A DNA stretch of 64,000 nt from Bifidobacterium thermophilum (GTDB lineage Bacteria; Actinomycetota; Actinomycetes; Actinomycetales; Bifidobacteriaceae), in the NCBI GenBank assembly GCA_000741495.1, contig JGZV01000001.1, positions 62,001 to 126,000 on the forward strand, written 5' to 3'. This document shows positions 48,698-62,844 of the stretch, piece by piece; position 1 is the stretch's first letter; the number at the start of each line of letters is the position of its first letter. The notes beneath the pieces are model-generated. The model saw nothing but the letters and a program-made list of their open reading frames with translations. It had not been told where the DNA came from and made no database searches. A program made the position numbers and the translations under genes.

Positions 48698-48791
48698 GCC
48701 CACTATTGTTGCACTTCCCCTCACCGAATGGCGAATATGAGCATTCGCTTGCATTTTACTCACGCATAGGGTATTGATGAATGCTGTAAGT

Positions 48792-48934
48792 TTCAGGGAA
48801 GGTGAAAATCCTTACTGGCGGTAACGGTCCACTGCCCGCAATCTGCGGCGGTGACACCACCCAAGCCCGCGACCCGCGTAAGCGGCTGATTCGGTGAGAA
48901 TCCGGAGCCAACGGTTACAGTCCGGATGGAAGAA
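48792..48934 (+). promoter_or_regulatory. FMN riboswitch (RFN element)
   Basis: Contains the conserved RFN blocks in order: TCAGGG, AGGTGAAAATCCTTACTGG, GCGGTAA, GCCCGCGA, CTGATTCGGTGAGAATCCGG, AGCCAACGG and ACAGTCCGGATGGAAGA. The 3' end lies 12 bp before the ribU start, with the ribosome-binding site (CGGAG) directly after it, so FMN probably blocks translation initiation. Confidence 0.95.
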
Positions 48935-48945
48935 ACGGAGCTCGC

Positions 48946-49596
48946 ATGAGCATCTTTTCGCATACCCGCATGTCTATCCGCACCATCGTCGACGGCAGTG
49001 AGCCAGGGGGCGGCATCACGGAACGCACGTCACCGAAGGACGCGCATTCCACCGGAGTCGGCGATTCAGGCCGCTGGTCCACGCGACGCATCGCCATGTA
49101 CGCATGCTTCGTCGCCTTATCTATGGCGTTGAGCTTCATTGAATTCCCGCTCATCCCCGGCGTCCAATGGCTGAAATACGACCCGTCCGGCATTGTCGCC
49201 TTGGTCGCAGGCTTCGCATACGGTCCGGCAGCGGCACTGATTGTGAGTATTCTCGGCTTCGTACCGCACCTGTTCATCAATCCGTGGGGTACTGTTATGG
49301 CGTGGCTTGTCGCGGTCGGCATGTCCGTGCCGGCTGCGGCGATCTACCAACGCAAGCGCACCCGTTCCGGCGCCGCACTCGGTTTGGTTATCGGCACCGT
49401 CATCGCACTGGTGCTTGCCATCGTCGGCAACCTGATCATCACCCCGTTGTACGCGCATATGACAGTCAGCCAGGTCGCCGCGCTTATTGTGCCGGCACTG
49501 CTGCCGTTCAATCTCGCCAAATACGCCATCAACTGCGTGGTCACATTCCTGGTCTATAAGCCGGTTTCCGAACTGCTGAACCGGTCATCACGCTGA
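48946..49596 (+). CDS. ribU: Riboflavin ECF transporter S component
   Basis: 216 aa membrane protein that binds riboflavin. A polar N-terminal 40 residues precede about five or six helices, beginning RIAMYACFVALSMALSFIEF; the family core EFPLIPG-QWLKYDPSGIVALVAGF and FVPHLFINPWGTVMAW follow (about 63-125). It follows the FMN riboswitch and lies 87 bp before the EcfA-EcfA-EcfT fusion, which supplies its energising module. Confidence 0.93.
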   Translation: MSIFSHTRMSIRTIVDGSEPGGGITERTSPKDAHSTGVGDSGRWSTRRIAMYACFVALSMALSFIEFPLIPGVQWLKYDPSGIVALVAGFAYGPAAALIVSILGFVPHLFINPWGTVMAWLVAVGMSVPAAAIYQRKRTRSGAALGLVIGTVIALVLAIVGNLIITPLYAHMTVSQVAALIVPALLPFNLAKYAINCVVTFLVYKPVSELLNRSSR

Positions 49597-49682
49597 CCTC
49601 GCGCTCTTTCACGTTGCGGTGATACGTCGATACCGTCGCATCACCGCAACACCGTCGTATTCCATCGTCCACGAAAGACGGC

Positions 49683-52235
49683 ATGACTGCATTCCATTCT
49701 TCTTCCGTCCCGCAACCGTCGGCAGATACGCGTGGCAATCACGCGTATGCGGCTCGACTCAGCAACGTACGCTACCGGTACGCAGGATCGCATGATTGGG
49801 CGCTTGACGGGGTTACTCTCGATATCACACCGGGCGAATACGTGTGTGTGGTCGGGGCGAACGGATCAGGCAAGTCAACGCTTGCACGTCTGATCGCCGG
49901 GCTCTCCGCCCCCGATTCAGGCAGCATTATCCTTGACGGCCATACCGTGTTCGACGCCCAGGGCGCACACGCCGAACAATACCGTCGCGCCCGGCATGAT
50001 ATCGGAGCGGTATTCCAAAATCCCGAAGATCAGATCGTCACCACGGTCACAGGTGACGACGTGGCGTTCGGACCAGAGAACCTCGGTATGCATCGCGACC
50101 GTATCAGTGAGCGTGTAGCGTATGCGCTCAACGCTGTCGGCATGGCGGGGCATGCCGGCGACGATCCGACAACCATGAGCGGCGGCCAGCAGCAACGTGT
50201 CGCCATCGCCGGTATCATCGCCATGAATCCCGGCATGGTGGTGTTGGATGAGCCGACCGCGATGCTTGACCAAGATGCGCGCATGGATGTGCTTGCCATT
50301 CTCGACGCCTTGCACGCGCATGGGACCACCATCGTGCATGTCACTCATCATGCGGATGAGGCGAAACGCGGGACCCGTATCATCGCCATGAAAGCGGGAA
50401 GAATCATCTCCGATGAGGCGCCCGCGGTGCAGGCCGTGAACACCAGTCAAGCGGATGATCCCGTACCGCAGGATTTCCGACAACTCCTGCAAGCGAGCGG
50501 GCTCCCGGTGACTTGGCTCCACTCGATTCCGGATTGCGGCAACCCATCTCCTCCCCAGACACGTCACAACGGTAATGCCAAGAATCTTACGCGACACTCA
50601 GAGCCTGCCATCCGTGTCGACAACGTGTCGTTCACCCCTCAAGGGGCAGACCACCCCAGTGTGCAACGACTGAGCTTTTCTGTCGACTCCGGCGAAACCC
50701 TCGCCTTGATGGGCAGTAACGGTGCCGGGAAAACCACAGTATTGAGACTGCTGTCAGCTCTCGCCGTTCCCGATGAAGGCGATATCACCATCGCCGGTGT
50801 TCCAGTGGCCACAGACCGGCGGCATTCCGGCGGCGTTCAACGGCTGCCGCAACGGGTTGCACGCTTGTTCAGGCCCCACATCCGACCATTATCGCGTTCG
50901 CAGCGTGTCACTTTACGGCATCGGCTCGGTCTGGTCATGCAACATCCCGAACAGCAGCTGTTCGCCGAAACCGTGGCCGAGGATGTCGCCTATGGTCCTC
51001 GCAATCTGGGATTAAGCGAACAGGAGGTCACGCGACGCGTCGATGAGGCGCTCAATTTGCTTCACATCAGTGATTTACGCGACCGTTCACCATTCAGTCT
51101 TTCCGGCGGGCAGCAACGTCTTGCAGCCATCGCCGGGGTCATCGCCTGCCATCCGGATGTGCTGTTGTTGGACGAGCCGACCGCAAGCCTCGACGAGACG
51201 GCGAGCGCACGAATCCGTACTATGCTCGTTGATCTTCACCGTCGCGGTGTTACGATTCTGCTGGTCACGCATAGTGTTGATGAAGCGCGTGCGGTCGCTG
51301 ACCGGGTGCTGGTGTTGCAAGCGCCGACCAGCACAGGCGACCCCGACACCAAACCGGTTGGGATGGATTCTGCAAGGTCGACAATGTCGAACGCATCATC
51401 GCGACAGGCGGTAATGTCCCCTGTTCCGGATCGGGATGATGGCGCACCGATGCATGCCAGAGCCCGTTCAGGGCGTTCCATCATCGGACTGCTTGATGCG
51501 CGAGTGAAAGTCGTCGCGTTTCTCGCGTTGATGTTCTCCGCATTCGCGATACGTACGCCATGGCAGTTGGCTATGGGCGCGCTGCTCACCGTCGGTGTTG
51601 TGGCGGCGTCACGGATTCGGCCCATGCAGTTGTTCATTCGCGTCCACATGTTCTTGTTCCTGTTCGTCTTTGCTGGAGCGTTGAATATCTTCTTCGTACG
51701 AACCGGCACTCCCCTCGCTCATCTTGGGCCGATACCGATTACGGATGACGGTATTCATATTGCGCTGATTTACGCATGCCGGTTCGCTCTGGTGATTATT
51801 CTCGGCGCTGTGTTCGTAGAGACTACGACGCCGACCGCGATGACTGACGCGTTTGAATTGTTGTTCTCACCGCTGAAACGATGCGGGGTTCACGTGCAGG
51901 AGATCGCGCTGGTCCTCAGTCTTGCTTTGCGTTTCCTGCCGACACTGCGGTTGGAAACGGTCGCTATCGCGCAAGCCCAAGCCGCTCGTGGTGGCAGTAT
52001 CGAAAGCGGATCTCCGGCTCGACGTTGCCGTGCGATGTGTGCGATTATCATGCCGGTGTTCGCGGCATCACTGCGGCATGCGGACAATCTTAGTCTCGCA
52101 TTGGATGCCCGGTCGTATGAGGAGGGCATTCATCGTACACACTGGCATGCGATGCGCTTGCAGGCGCGTGACGGCGTGTTCTGCGTAGTGTGCGTACTCT
52201 ACTTGGTTTCCTTGGGATTGGCGACAATCCTGTGA
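49683..52235 (+). CDS. ECF transporter EcfA-EcfA-EcfT fusion (riboflavin module)
   Basis: 850 aa. ATPase 1: Walker A GANGSGKST (about 59-67), signature MSGGQQQRVAIA. ATPase 2: Walker A GSNGAGKTT, signature LSGGQQRLAAIA, Walker B VLLLDEPTAS. From about residue 600 an EcfT-like domain with five hydrophobic helices (FLALMFSAFAIRTPW, LFLFVFAGALNIFF) and the coupling motif AQAARGG ends the chain. Same architecture as 15608-18169 but clearly diverged. It lies downstream of ribU with a short gap, probably co-transcribed and FMN-controlled; such a module may also serve other S components. Confidence 0.9.
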   Translation: MTAFHSSSVPQPSADTRGNHAYAARLSNVRYRYAGSHDWALDGVTLDITPGEYVCVVGANGSGKSTLARLIAGLSAPDSGSIILDGHTVFDAQGAHAEQYRRARHDIGAVFQNPEDQIVTTVTGDDVAFGPENLGMHRDRISERVAYALNAVGMAGHAGDDPTTMSGGQQQRVAIAGIIAMNPGMVVLDEPTAMLDQDARMDVLAILDALHAHGTTIVHVTHHADEAKRGTRIIAMKAGRIISDEAPAVQAVNTSQADDPVPQDFRQLLQASGLPVTWLHSIPDCGNPSPPQTRHNGNAKNLTRHSEPAIRVDNVSFTPQGADHPSVQRLSFSVDSGETLALMGSNGAGKTTVLRLLSALAVPDEGDITIAGVPVATDRRHSGGVQRLPQRVARLFRPHIRPLSRSQRVTLRHRLGLVMQHPEQQLFAETVAEDVAYGPRNLGLSEQEVTRRVDEALNLLHISDLRDRSPFSLSGGQQRLAAIAGVIACHPDVLLLDEPTASLDETASARIRTMLVDLHRRGVTILLVTHSVDEARAVADRVLVLQAPTSTGDPDTKPVGMDSARSTMSNASSRQAVMSPVPDRDDGAPMHARARSGRSIIGLLDARVKVVAFLALMFSAFAIRTPWQLAMGALLTVGVVAASRIRPMQLFIRVHMFLFLFVFAGALNIFFVRTGTPLAHLGPIPITDDGIHIALIYACRFALVIILGAVFVETTTPTAMTDAFELLFSPLKRCGVHVQEIALVLSLALRFLPTLRLETVAIAQAQAARGGSIESGSPARRCRAMCAIIMPVFAASLRHADNLSLALDARSYEEGIHRTHWHAMRLQARDGVFCVVCVLYLVSLGLATIL

Positions 52236-52274
52236 CTGTGCATTGGTATACTGCCGTCAACAGTGCTCGATGGC

Positions 52275-52772
52275 TTACAGTAATGTGCCTTGGATGAAAC
52301 CTGTGTCATCGCGGGTATGGTGAGCTGGACAATGAGACAATCCCGCACTATGCGTGGTCTGCCCGGCGGGCAGCGCCCAACCGCTGCCATCGGTATCTAC
52401 TGCCGGATGCCGTGCCAGATCACGGTCAATCCATGCCATCACCAGTCGGGAAAGACAATCAATCTCTTGCACGGACAGTTCCCTGCCACGCGGGATATGA
52501 TGCCATCGTTCGATGCACCCTCGGCAGCAGCATGCTGTGGCGTGTTGCGCGGTGAATACGGGATGGCCGTGCCACGGTGTCTGCCTGCCATCCTTGTACG
52601 GTTGTGCCGCGCCGACACGTTGCGTGAGCATCTCATAGGCATGCCGCTCAATAGTGGTACGGCCGCGACATCTCGCATACTCGGCATCATGCGCATTCAG
52701 CGTGAATGACGATCGGAATGTTGAGCGGGATAATCGCTCCATCGTCCCGGCGACCCACTCGTCACTCGTCAT
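52275..52772 (-). CDS. DUF4186 protein
   Basis: 165 aa from ATG 52772. The region RSTFRSSFTLNAHD, YKDGRQTPWHGHPVFTAQHATA, CCRGCIERWHHIPRGREL and IDCLSRLVMAWI matches the DUF4186 family, which has conserved Cys/His residues that could bind metal; function unknown. The start overlaps the membrane-protein stop by 11 bp, so the two are coupled. The last 45 residues go beyond the family core. Convergent with the ECF fusion. Confidence 0.8.
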   Translation of the reverse strand: MTSDEWVAGTMERLSRSTFRSSFTLNAHDAEYARCRGRTTIERHAYEMLTQRVGAAQPYKDGRQTPWHGHPVFTAQHATACCCRGCIERWHHIPRGRELSVQEIDCLSRLVMAWIDRDLARHPAVDTDGSGWALPAGQTTHSAGLSHCPAHHTRDDTGFIQGTLL

Positions 52773-53217
52773 CAGGCTTGAGCCTCGTATCGGTGTTCCT
52801 CTCAGTCTGTTCTTGCGCGCGGGCATACAAGTCGTCCGCAATGCGGTACCAATGCTGGACCGTGTTTTCCAAGAAGAAGTAGTAGCGAAGGTAGCCGATA
52901 AGCAGCCCGAGCATCGCCAGATAGATAATCGTGGACACGGGAATCGTGGACGGGACAAGCACCATGAACGCGAGTGCGACCAGGAACACGACGATGGTGA
53001 TCATCATGACACCCAAGTGAACAAGCCGCTCATGTTGCAACCAAGCGAGTTTGCGCTCATGCCATTCCAGCAGCTGTTGTGGATGGTCACCCCGGTCGAG
53101 CCGCGCAATGATATCCTGCTCATGGCATGCCGTCCATGCACGCAAATTCAACCCATATTTGTCCTGCGCCTTGCTCATGCGTCTCACGGATTGCTCTGCC
53201 GACTCTTCGTTGCTCAT
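52762..53217 (-). CDS. Small membrane protein of unknown function
   Basis: 151 aa. Charged N-terminal half (SAEQSVRRMSKAQDKYG), then two helices at about 66-88 and 92-112, and a charged C-terminal helix (ENTVQHWYRIADDLYARAQ). No recognised family. It precedes and overlaps the DUF4186 gene, so they form a two-gene unit. Confidence 0.65.
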   Translation of the reverse strand: MSNEESAEQSVRRMSKAQDKYGLNLRAWTACHEQDIIARLDRGDHPQQLLEWHERKLAWLQHERLVHLGVMMITIVVFLVALAFMVLVPSTIPVSTIIYLAMLGLLIGYLRYYFFLENTVQHWYRIADDLYARAQEQTERNTDTRLKPDDE

Positions 53218-53552
53218 CGTCGCATCTCCCTTACTTGCACGCGCACTTCCATCGTACTCTGGGGAAGCGTCGTGTCACCGGTGCCACGCAAAATGTACGC
53301 ATATGAAAACCCATGATAAGTCAACCACGCATGCGCGAGCCCGTATCAACAACGCCTCGTGTTTGGTCTATCCCGCCGGCTGATTCAGGATTCTCTGATT
53401 CAGGACAGTAGAAGATTGTGTTGTTGTGGGTTGGTGTGTCGTGTCGTTGCGGCGGTGGAACGACGTGAGGGTGCACAGCGTTGTGCTGTTGGTTGCGTGT
53501 GGTTGTTGTGGGTGGTTGTTGTGGGTGGGTATGCGTGGGTCTCGGGGTATGA
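53218..53552. other. Gene-free stretch before the rRNA operon
   Basis: Low-complexity G/T-rich sequence on + (many GTTGTTGTGG and GTGGTTG runs) with no convincing gene. Short frames lack ribosome-binding sites. It ends at the rRNA terminator. Confidence 0.4.
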
Positions 53553-53593
53553 TAAAACGGCCCCGGCAGGTGTGTCGCCTGTCGGGGCCGTTG
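53553..53593 (-). terminator. rRNA operon terminator
   Basis: On the minus strand AACGGCCCCGACAGG pairs with CCTGCCGGGGCCGTT (15 bp with one mismatch) around an 8-nt loop, followed by TTAT. It lies 15 bp past the 5S gene. Confidence 0.85.
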
Positions 53594-53606
53594 TGGTACG
53601 TGTTGG

Positions 53607-53722
53607 TGCGGCGGCGTGCTACTCTCCCACATCCTGTCGGGTGCAGTACCATCGCCGTGCCAGGTCTTCGCTTCCGGGTTCGGAATGGGTCCGGGCGTCT
53701 CCCCTGGGCCATGGCCGCCGCA
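53607..53722 (-). rRNA. rrf: 5S ribosomal RNA
   Basis: About 116 nt. Minus-strand sequence starts TGCGGCGGCCATGGC and ends GCACGCCGCCGCA, so the ends pair; the interior has CATTCCGAACCCGGAAG and the GGGAGAGTAG end, the standard 5S landmarks. Confidence 0.93.
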
Positions 53723-53889
53723 AATCTTCGATTGTCATCCCACAGGCTTTCACGCCCGTGGGGGGGTTGTGGTGGGTTGGGGACCGGATGGTGGACGCGT
53801 GTGTGCCGAAGGATCGCAATATGACCGGCGGGGTGTCTCCCTGCCGTCCGGGTGATGCTTGTCCTGCCACCCCCATAGGGGTGTGTGTA

Positions 53890-56958
<3,069 letters not shown>

Positions 56959-56964
56959 ACAGGG

Positions 56965-58926
<1,962 letters not shown>

Positions 58927-59302
58927 AAAACAATGCGGAAAGCCAACCAGTGACTCTCTAAATAATTGACGGTCGCCTAATAAGGAAAGGCGACTCGCAC
59001 GAAAACCCCGACCCCCCATCAACCGCCCTCGCGGACTCCCACGCAGGACAATCAAACACCCCGCACGGAAGCGGGGACCGGACTGGCAATCATTGACTAT
59101 AAAAAGAAGTAGTACAGACACGCTCTTGAGTTCTCAAACCACCACCACACACCCGCAAAACCACACCCCCCCGAAGAAGGCCGGCCCGCGAGCGGCAGCA
59201 AGAGAACAACATACACCACCCACCACACCCACGCAACCCCACCACCACCAAACACCCCACAAACCCCACAAAAACACGGGAAAACACCGGCGTGTCGAAA
59301 AC
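58927..59302 (-). promoter_or_regulatory. rRNA leader and promoter region
   Basis: TTTGAGAACTCAAGAGC on the minus strand (59138-59122) matches the antitermination-like element seen in the spacer. A CCCCGC/GCGGGG hairpin (59071-59088) and a GTCGCC/GGCGAC hairpin (58971-58993) precede the 16S gene and may be RNase III processing stems. Promoter hexamers are not certain; TATGTT near 59208 is a weak -10. Frames here are A/C-rich noise. Confidence 0.5.
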
Positions 59303-59342
59303 ACGGGTGCCGATGAAACCTCTCGGTCTCATCGACACCCGG
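59303..59342 (-). terminator. Hairpin downstream of the 4-hydroxybutyrate dehydrogenase gene
   Basis: CGGGTGTCGATGAGA pairs with TTTCATCGGCACCCG with two mismatches, followed on the minus strand by TGTTTTC. It lies about 135 bp past the stop codon at 59478. Confidence 0.7.
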
Positions 59343-59477
59343 ATACCGTCCGTTGCAGCGACGCAACGCACACACGACGCAATGGCGTCCCTACGCAACA
59401 TAATCCGGCGGCGCATCCTCCCCATCGGCGGGATTACGCCGGCGACGATGCTGCGTCACCGCATCGCGTATGGCGAA

Positions 59478-60614
59478 TCAATACAGTTCGGTAAAGATCT
59501 TCAGCACGCGGTCGTAATCCAGCGGCACGAAGTTGTTGCGCATCAGCCGCTCCTGGGTGGTCATCACACGTTCGGCGAATTCGGGCAGATCCTCGCGGGT
59601 CACGCCATACTCGTGCAACGCCTTCTTCGGCAGGAGCTTGTTGATCAGCTCTTCAAGACGGTCATAGACCACATCGGTATCGCAGCCGAGGATCTTTGCG
59701 AGGAAGGCGTTGAGCGTGGCGATCTCACCATCCGACTTGATTTCCATGTAGTTGCGCAGCACCCCAGTGAACATCGCGTAGTTCGATTCGCCGTGCGGCA
59801 CATGGTATTTGCCGCCCAGCTGATAGCTCAGCGCGTGTACCGCGGCGCATCCGGCGGTGTCGAAGGCGATGCCGGCGAAATCGGAGGCAATGAGGAAGTC
59901 ATCCATCAACTCGTTGCGCTTCGCATGACGTTCGGCCGATCCCGCCTCGCCAGCCTCGGTCACTTTCTGATATCCGCCGACAATCATTTCAATCGCCTTG
60001 TAGCTGAACATCTTCGTGTATGGGGTGGCGTTCGGCGACAGAGCAGATTCGACAGAGTGCACAAGCGCATCCATCGAGCTTGTCGCGAAGACATGATCGG
60101 GCAGGCCTGTGAGCAGTTCCGGAATCAGCACGGCATCATCGGCGAACATCTCCGGCCCGGCGATACCAGCCTTGCAGCCCAGACGCGTGCGGTTCACCGC
60201 GGCGATTTCCGTGACTTCGCTGCCTGTACCGCAAGTGGTCGGCACGAGCACCAGACGCACCTTGCGATGGTGGTCCGCCAGATGGTCGATGACGTCATCG
60301 ATACCATCACCGCCGGCAACGGCGACAATCTTCGACATGTCCATGACGGCACCGCCGCCGACTGCGATGATGCGGGAATACTTGAACTTGGAAGCGTCGG
60401 AGATCAGCGCATCGATCATCTCATCGGTCGGTTCCTGGCTACCGTACTTGTCGACAGTGATCACATGGGCGCCGTTGGTGAGGCCGGCGAAGAACGTATC
60501 ATGCATCACGTCCATGGTGACCAGCAGGTCGTCAGACCCAAGATTGAATTCCTCCGCAAATTCCGCGACCGTGGGGAACTTGTGGATTACGGGGCCAACG
60601 GTGAGCTGCTTCAT
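59478..60614 (-). CDS. 4-hydroxybutyrate dehydrogenase-like Fe-alcohol dehydrogenase
   Basis: Group III iron-dependent alcohol dehydrogenase of 378 aa. NAD(P) motif GGGAVMD (about 95-101), TTCGTGSEVT, metal-site residues in SSMDALVHSVES and the AVHALSYQLGGKYHVPHGE stretch. By remembered similarity it is close to clostridial 4-hydroxybutyrate dehydrogenase (start, ISDASKFKYSRIIAVGGG-type region and ending align), which interconverts 4-hydroxybutyrate and succinate semialdehyde. No partner genes are adjacent, so the substrate in this organism is uncertain; other short-chain alcohols or aldehydes are possible. GAAAGAAGG ribosome-binding site. Confidence 0.83.
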   Translation of the reverse strand: MKQLTVGPVIHKFPTVAEFAEEFNLGSDDLLVTMDVMHDTFFAGLTNGAHVITVDKYGSQEPTDEMIDALISDASKFKYSRIIAVGGGAVMDMSKIVAVAGGDGIDDVIDHLADHHRKVRLVLVPTTCGTGSEVTEIAAVNRTRLGCKAGIAGPEMFADDAVLIPELLTGLPDHVFATSSMDALVHSVESALSPNATPYTKMFSYKAIEMIVGGYQKVTEAGEAGSAERHAKRNELMDDFLIASDFAGIAFDTAGCAAVHALSYQLGGKYHVPHGESNYAMFTGVLRNYMEIKSDGEIATLNAFLAKILGCDTDVVYDRLEELINKLLPKKALHEYGVTREDLPEFAERVMTTQERLMRNNFVPLDYDRVLKIFTELY

Positions 60615-60894
60615 ACAAACCTTCTTTCAACGGTCCGCACACACACTGCGGTATGCGGGGGCAATACGCGCATTATCGAACCGAACATTTCACCGGATAT
60701 GTCCGGCATGTTTCCTGCATGTGACAGGAGCCGGAAATCGTTCAGACATGCGTAGCCGCACTGGTGCGTTCGGCAATCGCAATCCGGATGCATCGCCCGA
60801 CATCGCCTTCCCGACACGGACCGCGGCATGCGGTAAGGTTGGTTCGCACCATGCGGGAGATATATCGAGGCCCGCGACCAATACGGAGGAAGTC

Positions 60895-61200
60895 ATGGCA
60901 CTGACCAAGAAACAAACCAAGCAGCTGAGGGCGATGGCCAACCAGCTCAACCCGTTGCTGTGGATCGGCAAGAACGATGTGACCGATGCGGCTGTCAAGC
61001 AGGCTGACGAGACCATCGACAAGCATGAGCTCATCAAATGCGTTGTTCAGGATGGTTCCGGTATGACTGCACGTGAAGCTGCCGACCAGCTCGCCCAACA
61101 GCTCGGAGCTGACGTCGTGCAGGTGATCGGCAACCGGTTCGTACTGTATCGCGAATCTCGCCGGGACGACGTGAAGAAAATCGTGCTGGTGCGCGAGTAG
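60895..61200 (+). CDS. yhbY: YhbY/CRS1-type RNA-binding protein
   Basis: 101 aa. CRM domain: LTKKQTKQLRAMANQL, NPLLWIGKNDVTDAAVKQAD, and the GxxxGNRFVLYR-like ending (VVQVIGNRFVLYRES). Family members bind precursor 50S ribosomes. The ATG at 60895 follows a GGAGGA site; a longer upstream frame is non-family. It is divergent from the dehydrogenase gene. Confidence 0.93.
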   Translation: MALTKKQTKQLRAMANQLNPLLWIGKNDVTDAAVKQADETIDKHELIKCVVQDGSGMTAREAADQLAQQLGADVVQVIGNRFVLYRESRRDDVKKIVLVRE

Positions 61201-61244
61201 CGTTCCTGAACTGTATCAATCAATCGAATAATTCATTCAATCCG

Positions 61245-62777
61245 TTAATCTGCCTGCGGTGAAGCATCCGACGATGTATGCGACGCCGCAGAATCGGATT
61301 GAGATGAAGCGTGCTGCTTTTTCGACGCCGCCCCGGACTCGGCCTGCGATGCTCGACCGGATTCTGACGATCCCGGCCGGGCACTGGCTCCGGCGGTTCC
61401 GGCGGCCCCGGTAGCTCCGATTCCATGGAGAATCGGCTTGATTCGCGCCAGATTCTCCTTCACTTGACGCTCATAGCCGCGATCGTTGGGACGGTAATAT
61501 TCGCGCCCGACCAGTTCGTCGGGCATGTATTGCTGTGGTGCTACCGCACCCGGGTAATCATGGGCGTACTTGTAGCCCTCGTGGTTGCCCCAGCTTTTCA
61601 TGAGCTTGGTCGGGGCGTTACGCAAATACAGCGGAACCTGGCCGATATGCCCGGCGTCAATGTCGGCGAGCGCCTCGTTGATTGCCGTATAGCTGGCATT
61701 GGATTTCGGGGCGGTAGCCACGGCGATGGTCGCTTCGGCGAGGATGATGCGCGCTTCCGGCATGCCGATCATGGCGACCGCTTGGGCGGCGGCGACCGTG
61801 ACCTGGAGGATCTGCGGGGCGGCCATACCGACTTCCTCGGCCGCTGCGATCATGATGCGCCGGGCGATGAATCTCGGGTCCTCTCCCGCTCTGAGCATCT
61901 GGGCGAGATAGTGGATGGCCGCGTCCGGGTCGGAGCCGCGCATGGATTTGATGAACGCGGAGATGACATCGTAATGGTCGTCGCCGTGCTTGTCGTAGCG
62001 CACGGTCGCCACGTCCATGACACTGCTGACAATGTCCGGGGTGATGACCGCGGGCTTGTCTGAATCCTTCGCGTGCTTGCCGCCGGTGACCGCACCTGCG
62101 GCCGCCTCGAGGATAGTCAGGGTTTTGCGCCCATCTCCCCCGCCCATGCGGATGATCTCGTCACGGGCGTCATCGTCGATGGCGACGGTGCCTTCCAGTC
62201 CGCGTGGGCTGGCGATGGCACGGTCGATGAGCGTACCGAGGTCGGTGTCGTCGAGCGATTCGAGTTTGACGACGACAGAACGGCTGAGCAACGGTTTGAT
62301 GACCGAGAAACTCGGGTTCTCCGTAGTGGCTCCGATGAAAGTGACGTCACGGTTCTCGACGCTGGGCAACAGGGCGTCCTGCTGGGATTTCGAGAAACGG
62401 TGGACCTCGTCGATGAACAGGACGGTTTCCTTGTGTGAAGTGACCAGCCGTTCGTGGGCACGTTCAAGGACCGCACGCACATCCTTGACGCCCGATGTCA
62501 CGGCGGAAAGCTCCTCAAAGGCACGCCCGGACTGTTTGGCGACGATGTAGGCGAGCGTGGTTTTGCCCACTCCCGGAGGCCGAACAGGATGATCGAGCTC
62601 GGGGCGGTCAATGAGCCTTGCGATTGCGGATCGGCAAGCCGACGCAGCGGCGAGCCATCCCCCAAGCACATGCTGCTGGCCCACCACCTCATCGAGGGTT
62701 TCGGGACGCATGCGCACGGCGAGCGGGCGCAGCACATCATCAGGCGCAGCCGCAGCGGCGAACAAATCATCGGTCAT
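61245..62777 (-). CDS. rarA: Replication-associated recombination protein RarA, with out-of-frame segment
   Basis: AAA+ clamp-loader-like ATPase acting at stalled forks (MgsA/WRNIP1 family). 510 aa: Walker A PPGVGKTT, Walker B VLFIDEVHRF, sensor TENPS, C-terminal tetramer domain with AMIGMPEARIILAEATI and the KSWGNHEGYKYAHDYPG motif, then a Ser/Ala/Gly-rich tail. Residues 40-65 are wrong: after QQHVLG the frame slips at the C5 run 62659-62663, and returns near 62576-62582. The alternative frame reads DGSPLRRLADPQSQGSL then PSSIILFG, exactly what the family has before PPGVGKT. One deleted and one inserted base restores it. Confidence 0.86.
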   Translation of the reverse strand: MTDDLFAAAAAPDDVLRPLAVRMRPETLDEVVGQQHVLGGWLAAASACRSAIARLIDRPELDHPVRPPGVGKTTLAYIVAKQSGRAFEELSAVTSGVKDVRAVLERAHERLVTSHKETVLFIDEVHRFSKSQQDALLPSVENRDVTFIGATTENPSFSVIKPLLSRSVVVKLESLDDTDLGTLIDRAIASPRGLEGTVAIDDDARDEIIRMGGGDGRKTLTILEAAAGAVTGGKHAKDSDKPAVITPDIVSSVMDVATVRYDKHGDDHYDVISAFIKSMRGSDPDAAIHYLAQMLRAGEDPRFIARRIMIAAAEEVGMAAPQILQVTVAAAQAVAMIGMPEARIILAEATIAVATAPKSNASYTAINEALADIDAGHIGQVPLYLRNAPTKLMKSWGNHEGYKYAHDYPGAVAPQQYMPDELVGREYYRPNDRGYERQVKENLARIKPILHGIGATGAAGTAGASARPGSSESGRASQAESGAASKKQHASSQSDSAASHTSSDASPQAD

Positions 62778-62844
62778 GCTTCCACCCTACTCCAATTCGA
62801 ACAATCGTTCGACTCTGGCGATGCGCGATCGCCCGACGGTCCGA

